The position numbers and the translations under genes are program-made. Positions 58,297-64,000 of a stretch of DNA of 64,000 nt are shown one piece after another (within the stretch, counting starts at the first letter, position 1; each line of letters starts with the position of its first letter). The notes beneath the pieces are model-generated. The model was not told where the DNA came from. It saw nothing but the letters and a program-made list of their open reading frames with translations, and searched no databases. Origin of the DNA: Streptococcus sp. SN-1 (GTDB lineage Bacteria > Bacillota > Bacilli > Lactobacillales > Streptococcaceae). The stretch is from the NCBI RefSeq assembly GCF_041154385.1, contig NZ_AP028929.1, positions 558,001 to 622,000 on the forward strand. Direction: 5' to 3'.

Positions 58297-59493
58297 ATGT
58301 TAATAAGAAATTATCGGAAAAATATTGGCCTGATGGCCGGAGTTGAGTTTTTTGCTTTTTTAGGGATTACCAGCTTTTGGATTCTCTTTCTCAGTCAAAA
58401 CGGAATGTCTCTTTGGCAGATTGGACTTCTGGAAAGTATCTTTCATGCGACCAGTCTTCTCTGTGAAATTCCATCTGGAATGTTGGCTGATCGTTATTCC
58501 TATAAGACCAACCTTTATTTAAGTCGTATAGCAGGGATTGTGTCTTCTATTCTCATGTTGGCTGGTCAGGGAAATTTTTGGATTTATGCACTAGCAATGG
58601 TGGTGAGTGCCTTGTCTTATAATTTTGATTCAGGAACAAGCGCAGCAATGGTCTATGACTCGGCTGTAGAGGCTGGACTCAAGAAGCGTTACTTATCTAT
58701 TTCAAGTTTCATGTCAGGAGTAGCAGAAGGAACTCGTTCTTTGGGGACAGTGTTGGCGGGATTTTTTGTCCATGGTCAATTGCACCTGACCTACTATATC
58801 ATGATTGCCACTTCTATCATAGTTCTTGTCTTGATTTGGATGCTGAAAGAGCCCAGTGTCAAGCTAGAAAAAACTGATAGTGTGACCATGAAACAGATTA
58901 TTTGGACTGTTAAGGAAGAGTTGGAGCGAAATCCCATGCTCTTCAACTGGATGATTTTGTCTCAGATTGTTGGTACACTCATGTGCATGTTTTATTTTTA
59001 CTATCAAAATCAGTTACCAGATTTAAGTAGTTGGCAAATTTCAGCAGTTATGCTACTTGGTAGTCTCTTAAATATCGTTGCAGTCTATCTAGCGAGTAAG
59101 ATTGGAAAGAAATATGCCGCCTTGAAGATTTTCCCTATTCTCGTCCTGTTGACTGGAGTTACCTACCTGCTGTCCTACTTTGGAACACCTCTAATCTATA
59201 TTCTGATTTATTTGATTAGTAATGCTCTGCATGCTCTTTTTAAGCCGATTTTTGACAATGATTTGCAAGGGCGCCTTCCAAGTGAAGTAAGGGCAACCAT
59301 GCTGAGTGTCTATTCTATGATGTTTAGCCTGAGTATGATTGTCTTCTTTCCATTGACAGGCTGGTTGATTGACAATTTAGGCTTTGTAGTAGCATTTCTT
59401 TATCTAGGCTTCTTTTTAGTCATGATTAGTCTTCTACTGCCTATATTTTTAGGAAAAATGGCTAAAAGAATGGATGATAAAGTGATTCCATAA
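58297..59493 (+). CDS. Major facilitator superfamily transporter
   Basis: A 398-aa protein with about twelve hydrophobic helices. Residues 60-75 hold the MFS motif-A region (GMLADRYSYKTNLYLSR) between helices 2 and 3, and EIPSG just before it is common in the MFS_1/TetA-like group of streptococcal exporters. The central loop (KEPSVKLEKTDSVTMKQI) separates the two six-helix halves. The substrate is unknown; drug or metabolite efflux is possible. ATG 58297 follows TTAAGGAG. A terminator follows. Confidence 0.88.
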   Translation: MLIRNYRKNIGLMAGVEFFAFLGITSFWILFLSQNGMSLWQIGLLESIFHATSLLCEIPSGMLADRYSYKTNLYLSRIAGIVSSILMLAGQGNFWIYALAMVVSALSYNFDSGTSAAMVYDSAVEAGLKKRYLSISSFMSGVAEGTRSLGTVLAGFFVHGQLHLTYYIMIATSIIVLVLIWMLKEPSVKLEKTDSVTMKQIIWTVKEELERNPMLFNWMILSQIVGTLMCMFYFYYQNQLPDLSSWQISAVMLLGSLLNIVAVYLASKIGKKYAALKIFPILVLLTGVTYLLSYFGTPLIYILIYLISNALHALFKPIFDNDLQGRLPSEVRATMLSVYSMMFSLSMIVFFPLTGWLIDNLGFVVAFLYLGFFLVMISLLLPIFLGKMAKRMDDKVIP

Positions 59494-59509
59494 ATCAAAA
59501 AAATTACGA

Positions 59510-59538
59510 AAACTTGAGTGCCAAGCTCAGGTTTTTTA
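59510..59538 (+). terminator. Terminator after the MFS gene
   Basis: ACTTGAG-tgccaag-CTCAGGTTTTTT. Confidence 0.8.
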
Positions 59539-59631
59539 ATAGGTTGATTTTGGAGCTGTCTTTACTTTTCTTGCTCGGCTTTAATCAAGAAAAATCGGTT
59601 TGCTTTGAAGGAAGAAATAGAATTGGTTTCT

Positions 59632-59747
59632 TATACTCAATGAAAATCAAAGAGCAAACTAGGAAGCAAGCCGCAGATTGCTCAAAGCACAGCTTTGAGG
59701 TTGCAGATAAAGCTGACGTGGTTTGAATTTGATTTTCGAAGAGTATT
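59632..59747 (-). repeat. BOX element (short form)
   Basis: TATACTCAATGAAAATCAAA to TTCGAAGAGTATTC with CTCAAAGCACAGCTTTGAG inside. BoxB and the GGCAAGGCGACG part are missing, the same short form as at 4342-4456. Confidence 0.88.
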
Positions 59748-59758
59748 CTTGCATTCAC

Positions 59759-59787
59759 TTGTAATAAAGCTTAATAGATGGTAAAAT
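59759..59787 (+). promoter_or_regulatory. Promoter of the tseB-like gene without leader
   Basis: TTGTAA (59759-59764), 17-nt spacer, TG-G-TAAAAT (59779-59787). The GTG start at 59794 lies at the expected +1. Confidence 0.6.
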
Positions 59788-59793
59788 AGACGA

Positions 59794-60282
59794 GTGAAAA
59801 AAAGACAAAACAAAGCAAAAAATAATCTACTGTGGCAGTATGGTCTAGGGATGACGATTTTGTTTGTGGTTATCAGTGCTTCCTTTCTGTATCTAGTGTT
59901 TCTGAGTATGAAACCATATCAAACAGCTAAAAGTGAAGGAGAAAAATTAGCTCAGCAGTATGCAGGATTAGAGCAGGCTGATCAGGTTGATTTATACAAT
60001 GGCTTGGAATCTTATTACAGCGTTCTTGGTCGTAATAAACAGCAAGAAGCACTTGCTGTCCTGATCGGAAAAGATGACCATAAGATCTACGTTTATCAGC
60101 TAAATCAGGGTGTGTCACAAGAAAAAGCAGAAGCTCTTTCTAAGGAAAAAGGAGCTGGCGAGATTGACAAGATTACCTTTGGCCGTTATCAAGATAAGCC
60201 AATCTGGGAAGTCAAGTCAGGCTCTAATTTTTATCTAGTAGATTTTGAAACAGGAGCATTGGTCAATAAGGAGGGCCTATGA
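59794..60282 (+). CDS. YpmB/TseB-like membrane protein (DUF5590)
   Basis: A 162-aa protein with an N-terminal basic stretch, one transmembrane helix (MTILFVVISASFLYLVFLSM, residues about 20-40) and an extracytoplasmic PepSY-like domain (SLTLYNGLESYYSV region to [16 protein letters not shown]). The ypmB-aspB-asnS order is the same as in Bacillus subtilis, where the protein (TseB) takes part in cell-wall elongation control with PBP2A. It starts with GTG and has no ribosome site; the transcript is likely leaderless. It overlaps aspB by four bases. Confidence 0.85.
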   Translation: MKKRQNKAKNNLLWQYGLGMTILFVVISASFLYLVFLSMKPYQTAKSEGEKLAQQYAGLEQADQVDLYNGLESYYSVLGRNKQQEALAVLIGKDDHKIYVYQLNQGVSQEKAEALSKEKGAGEIDKITFGRYQDKPIWEVKSGSNFYLVDFETGALVNKEGL

Positions 60283-61457
60283 AACTATCCAATCGTGTTT
60301 TAGAAATGGAAGAAAGTGTGACTCTGGCTAGTGATGCAAGAGCAAAGAAGTTAAAGGCTGAAGGAAAAGATGTACTTTTCTTAACTTTAGGTCAGCCCGA
60401 TTTCCATACTCCCAAAAATATTCAAGATGCAGCTGTTGCAGCCATTCGAGATGGACGTGCTTCTTTCTATACGGTAGCTTCAGGTTTGCCTGAGTTAAAA
60501 GTAGCAGTTAATACCTATTTTGAGCGTTATTATGGTTATTCCGTAGCAGCCAACGAAGTCACATTTGCTACCGGTGCTAAGTTCTCACTCTATACTTTCT
60601 TTATGGCTGTAATCAACCCTTTAGATGAGGTTATTATTCCAACTCCATACTGGGTTAGTTATGGAGACCAGGTCAAGATGGCAGAAGGGATTCCAGTCTT
60701 TGTTCAAGCTAAGGAAGACAATCACTTTAAGGTGACCGTAGAGCAGTTAGAAGCAGCTCGTACAGATAAAACTAAGGTTTTGGTGTTGAATTCGCCATCC
60801 AATCCGACAGGAATGATTTACACCCGTGAGGAACTCTTGGCTATCGGAAATTGGGCTGTTGAACATGACATTCTCATCCTAGCAGATGATATTTATGGTC
60901 GTTTGGTCTATAACGGGAATGAGTTCGTACCAATCTCTAGTCTATCAGAAGCCATTCGCAAGCAAACCATTGTTATTAACGGTGTATCAAAAGCTTATGC
61001 CATGACAGGTTGGCGAGTAGGTTATGCAGTGGGTGATCCAGAAATCATCGCTGCTATGAGCAAATTGACAGGTCAAACAACTTCTAACCTAACTGCTGTT
61101 TCACAATATGCAACTATCGAAGCCCTAACTGGACCGCAAGATTCTGTGGAAGTTATGCGTCAAGCATTTGAAGAACGTCTCAATACCATCTATCCACTCT
61201 TGTGTGAAGTCCCTGGTTTTGAAGTTGTAAAACCACAAGGAGCTTTCTATCTCTTTCCGAATGTCAAAAAAGCTATGGAGATGAAAGGTTATAGCGATGT
61301 AACAGCATTTACAACGGCTATTCTTGAAGAAGTTGGTCTGGCCTTGATTACAGGAGCAGGATTTGGAGCGCCAGAAAATGTGCGCCTCAGCTATGCGACA
61401 GACCTAGACACGCTTAAAGAAGCAGTTAAACGCTTGAAAGCATTTATGGAAAAATAA
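60279..61457 (+). CDS. aspB: Aspartate aminotransferase (class I PLP enzyme)
   Basis: A 392-aa fold-type I aminotransferase interconverting aspartate and oxaloacetate, supplying Asp for AsnS downstream. It has the [10 protein letters not shown] motif, [10 protein letters not shown] (PLP-contact Asp and Tyr), the Schiff-base lysine in [15 protein letters not shown] (about residue 237) and RLSYATD near the C-terminus (substrate carboxylate Arg). ATG 60279 overlaps the tseB-like stop (ATGA). Confidence 0.95.
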   Translation: MKLSNRVLEMEESVTLASDARAKKLKAEGKDVLFLTLGQPDFHTPKNIQDAAVAAIRDGRASFYTVASGLPELKVAVNTYFERYYGYSVAANEVTFATGAKFSLYTFFMAVINPLDEVIIPTPYWVSYGDQVKMAEGIPVFVQAKEDNHFKVTVEQLEAARTDKTKVLVLNSPSNPTGMIYTREELLAIGNWAVEHDILILADDIYGRLVYNGNEFVPISSLSEAIRKQTIVINGVSKAYAMTGWRVGYAVGDPEIIAAMSKLTGQTTSNLTAVSQYATIEALTGPQDSVEVMRQAFEERLNTIYPLLCEVPGFEVVKPQGAFYLFPNVKKAMEMKGYSDVTAFTTAILEEVGLALITGAGFGAPENVRLSYATDLDTLKEAVKRLKAFMEK

Positions 61458-61479
61458 AAGAAAAAGAAAAGGAAAAATA

Positions 61480-62823
61480 ATGACAAAACGTGTAACGATT
61501 ATCGATGTAAAAGACTATGTTGGTCAAGAAGTGACGATTGGTGCTTGGGTTGCCAACAAATCAGGAAAAGGAAAAATCGCTTTCTTGCAATTGCGTGATG
61601 GAACAGCTTTCTTCCAAGGTGTGGCCTTTAAACCAAACTTTGTAGAAAAATTTGGTGAAGAAGTAGGACTTGAGAAGTTTGATGTTATCAAACGCTTGAG
61701 CCAAGAAACGTCTGTTTATGTGACAGGAATTGTCAAAGAAGACGAACGTTCTAAGTTTGGTTATGAGTTGGATATTACAGACATCGAAGTGATCGGTGAA
61801 TCTCAAGATTACCCAATTACACCAAAAGAACACGGAACAGACTTCTTGATGGACAACCGTCACTTGTGGCTCCGTTCTCGCAAGCAAGTAGCAGTGATGC
61901 AAATCCGTAACGCGATCATCTACGCAACTTATGAATTCTTTGACAAGAACGGCTTCATGAAGTTTGATAGCCCAATTCTTTCAGGAAATGCGGCAGAAGA
62001 TTCAACAGAACTCTTTGAAACAGACTACTTCGGTACGCCAGCCTACTTGAGCCAATCAGGTCAGCTTTACCTAGAAGCAGGTGCTATGGCACTTGGTCGT
62101 GTCTTTGACTTTGGTCCCGTATTCCGTGCTGAAAAATCAAAAACGCGCCGTCACTTGACTGAGTTCTGGATGATGGATGCAGAGTACTCATACTTGACAC
62201 ACGATGAGTCGCTTGACTTGCAAGAAGCTTATGTAAAAGCTCTTCTTCAAGGTGTTCTTGACCGTGCGCCTCAAGCTTTGGAAACCTTGGAACGTGATAC
62301 AGAGCTCTTGAAACGCTACATTGCAGAGCCATTCAAACGTATCACTTATGATCAAGCTATTGACCTCTTGCAAGAGCATGAAAATGATGAAGACGCTGAC
62401 TACGAACACCTTGAGCATGGTGATGACTTTGGTTCACCACACGAAACATGGATTTCAAACTACTTTGGTGTACCAACATTTGTCATGAATTACCCAGCAG
62501 CCATCAAGGCCTTCTACATGAAACCAGTTCCTGGAAATCCAGAGCGCGTGCTTTGTGCAGACTTGCTTGCTCCAGAAGGCTATGGAGAAATCATCGGTGG
62601 ATCTATGCGTGAGGAGGACTACGATGCCCTTGTCGCTAAGATGGATGAACTTGGCATGGATCGTACAGAATATGAATTCTACCTTGATCTTCGTAAATAC
62701 GGTACAGTTCCACATGGAGGATTTGGTATCGGTATCGAACGTATGGTAACCTTTGCAGCAGGAACAAAACACATCCGTGAAGCTATCCCATTCCCACGTA
62801 TGTTGCACCGTATTAAACCGTAA
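61480..62823 (+). CDS. asnS: Asparaginyl-tRNA synthetase
   Basis: A 447-aa class IIb aminoacyl-tRNA synthetase. The N-terminal OB-fold anticodon-binding domain (residues about 10-105; [20 protein letters not shown]) precedes the catalytic core with motif 2 [21 protein letters not shown] (in part) and motif 3 [13 protein letters not shown] 61480 follows AAAAGGAAAAA, 22 nt after aspB. A terminator ends the operon. Confidence 0.98.
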   Translation: MTKRVTIIDVKDYVGQEVTIGAWVANKSGKGKIAFLQLRDGTAFFQGVAFKPNFVEKFGEEVGLEKFDVIKRLSQETSVYVTGIVKEDERSKFGYELDITDIEVIGESQDYPITPKEHGTDFLMDNRHLWLRSRKQVAVMQIRNAIIYATYEFFDKNGFMKFDSPILSGNAAEDSTELFETDYFGTPAYLSQSGQLYLEAGAMALGRVFDFGPVFRAEKSKTRRHLTEFWMMDAEYSYLTHDESLDLQEAYVKALLQGVLDRAPQALETLERDTELLKRYIAEPFKRITYDQAIDLLQEHENDEDADYEHLEHGDDFGSPHETWISNYFGVPTFVMNYPAAIKAFYMKPVPGNPERVLCADLLAPEGYGEIIGGSMREEDYDALVAKMDELGMDRTEYEFYLDLRKYGTVPHGGFGIGIERMVTFAAGTKHIREAIPFPRMLHRIKP

Positions 62824-62837
62824 ATAAATATATAAAA

Positions 62838-62866
62838 GTAAAAGGTCAAATTGGCCTTTTATTTTT
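62838..62866 (+). terminator. Terminator of the tseB-aspB-asnS operon
   Basis: AAAAGGTCAA / TTGGCCTTTT (one G-T pair), then ATTTTTT. Confidence 0.9.
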
Positions 62867-63093
62867 TATGATGAAATTACACAAAACAGCGATTGATATA
62901 TATATATAGAAAAATCCTCATATTTTGTACATAAACGTAGACAGTTTAGTTGAAATAATGTTATAATGTAAATTAGGGATTAAGTACCTAAGTGTAGCTG
63001 CTTTAATGTATAAATTAAGCTGGAAATGGAGGCGTTGTTTAAATACTTGGGTGTAATTCCGTAATTAACACATATTTTAAAAAAGGAGAAAAC
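62867..63093 (+). promoter_or_regulatory. Promoter and leader of the third surface-protein gene
   Basis: TAGACA (62939 onward), an 18-nt spacer and TG-T-TATAAT (near 62960) form a promoter about 130 nt before the ATG. The leader has two similar segments, AAGTACCTAAGTGTAG and AAATACTTGGGTGTAA, about 55 nt apart, and the AAAAAGGAG site at its end. There is no small open frame. Confidence 0.5.
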
Positions 63094-64000
63094 ATGTATT
63101 CAAGAATGGGAAAATACCATGGTAGAAGAGCTCAACGCTTTTCTATTCGTAAGTATAGCTTTGGTGCCGCTAGTGTTCTATTGGGAACTGCTCTCCTATT
63201 AGGAACAAATGCTGTCAAAGCTGATGAGACGAACACTGGTTCTGCAAAGGCTACAGAAATTACAAATCCTGATAAACAGAAACCTGATTCAGCCATAACA
63301 ACACCAGTTGTTGAAGAACTTCCAGAATTAAAGCTTGATGCTGTAAAAGCAGATGAAAAATCTGAAGTAAAAGAAGAAGCTAAACCTGTAGCAGAAAAAG
63401 AAGTTACTGATAAAGCTGCAACAGAAAAATCTGATAAAGAGCAAGCTGACAAAAAAGAAGTAGCTAAAGAAAAAACTGACAAAGAAACATCTGAAAAAGC
63501 TGAAACAGTAAAACCTAAAGATGAAGTGAAGACAGTTCTTACTCAATTGACTTCAGAAGCAGAAGTAATGGCAACAGTTGCTTCAAACTTTTCAGATAAG
63601 GAAGCTAAAGATGTTGAAGCTAAACAAAAATTGTCAGCTGCAATTGCTGCTGTTAAGTTAGAAGCAGTAGCATCTAAAGGTTTACTTTCATCTGATGCTT
63701 CTAAAGATCAGATGGTAGCCCAAGTGAACCGTCTTTCAGCCGCAATTGAAGCAGTTTATGCTGAAATGAAACGTGCAGGCCATGCAGGTAAAGTTGAAGC
63801 TGTATTAGCTGAAACTCATACTGGTAAAGCTCTTATAAAAGAAGGAAAAGCCGTAGTAAACGTTCAAAACGCTTATATTACTATGAATGCTGATAATTCA
63901 GCACCAACGGCATGGGGAATAGAAATTTCTTTTGACACGTCTAGAACTCAAAAGGGTGATACTACTAAAATTGAATTAAAAAATTTAGCAGGATTTGGTG
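63094..64000 (+). CDS. YSIRK-signal surface protein, N-terminal part (continues past window)
   Basis: The frame is open from ATG 63094 (after AAAGGAG) to the last base, giving 302 residues so far. FSIRK at 17-21 with YSFGAAS marks the signal peptide; cleavage near VKADE (about 45). A highly charged Lys/Glu/Ala stalk follows, then AIEAVYAEMKRAGHAGKVEA near 215-235, matching the equivalent segment of the 1294-aa protein upstream, and the beginning of a beta domain (VNVQNAYITMNADN). The two proteins clearly belong to one family. Whether it has a sorting signal cannot be seen here. Confidence 0.9.
   Translation, partial: MYSRMGKYHGRRAQRFSIRKYSFGAASVLLGTALLLGTNAVKADETNTGSAKATEITNPDKQKPDSAITTPVVEELPELKLDAVKADEKSEVKEEAKPVAEKEVTDKAATEKSDKEQADKKEVAKEKTDKETSEKAETVKPKDEVKTVLTQLTSEAEVMATVASNFSDKEAKDVEAKQKLSAAIAAVKLEAVASKGLLSSDASKDQMVAQVNRLSAAIEAVYAEMKRAGHAGKVEAVLAETHTGKALIKEGKAVVNVQNAYITMNADNSAPTAWGIEISFDTSRTQKGDTTKIELKNLAGFG

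Noticed and set aside
59514..59726. 70-codon frame before the tseB-like gene
   Set aside because: It begins inside the MFS terminator and continues through a BOX element; repeat-encoded.
62895..62912. TATATATATATA run after asnS
   Set aside because: Short AT dinucleotide run in an AT-rich spacer; no evidence of a functional or variable repeat.
1..64000. tRNA or rRNA genes
   Set aside because: I saw no cloverleaf-like TTC/GGTTCGA pattern or rRNA sequence.

Overview
The window is chromosomal DNA of a mitis-group Streptococcus (S. mitis / S. oralis / S. pneumoniae relatives). The evidence is a low-GC genome with pneumococcal-type gene order, a MurN-type FemAB protein, five BOX elements, YSIRK-type surface proteins, an IS1167-like ISL3 remnant and a Fst-type toxin locus. 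I cannot name the species from sequence alone.

Layout. 1-13793: end of murN, a membrane zinc metalloprotease, uvrC, a phosphoesterase, an orphan amino-acid binding lipoprotein, nitroreductase, pepV, a UDG-like protein, rhodanese, brnQ, an M42 peptidase, a HIT protein, an LD-carboxypeptidase lipoprotein, and rplK-rplA. 13794-15068: a junction holding a probable group II intron remnant and an isolated methyltransferase. 15069-43256: apt, metA, dnaD, tpiA, a deleted ISL3 element, dpr, folA, the clpX-engB-ridA-rapZ-yvcK-whiA run, a Fst-family type I toxin-antitoxin locus, a ferredoxin-NADP reductase, the cdaA-cdaR-glmM c-di-AMP/cell-wall operon, degV, three tandem long-hairpin units, dapB-cca-ABC-F, a cation diffusion facilitator, a Mn2+ (yybP-ykoY) riboswitch with its P-type ATPase, a deformylase-like gene, a membrane protein and yaaA. 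43307-59493: an accessory block with an Mga-like regulator (minus), two giant YSIRK/MucBP surface proteins (2730 and about 1294 aa), an amber-interrupted FMN reductase gene and an MFS transporter. 59794-62823: the tseB-like gene, aspB and asnS, followed by the 5' part of a third YSIRK surface protein cut by the window end.

How the parts work together. Much of the window serves cell-envelope work: branched peptidoglycan (MurN), stem-peptide trimming (LdcB), UDP-GlcNAc supply (GlmM, tied to c-di-AMP through CdaA/CdaR and to RapZ/YvcK), lysine/meso-DAP precursor synthesis (DapB) and a display of mucin-binding-type adhesins. Metal and oxidative homeostasis is covered by Dpr, the CDF exporter and the riboswitch-controlled ATPase. 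From memory of the S. pneumoniae TIGR4 map, murN-rplA and apt-asnS are two separate chromosomal blocks. If that is right, the stretch between rplA and apt is a rearrangement boundary.

Most notable observations: the three-unit tandem hairpin array before dapB; three probably leaderless genes (uvrC, yaaA, tseB-like); the compact Fst toxin/antitoxin locus; a terminator inside the leader of the second adhesin; near-identical 621-bp repeats in the first adhesin; and a YSIRK surface protein without a sorting signal.
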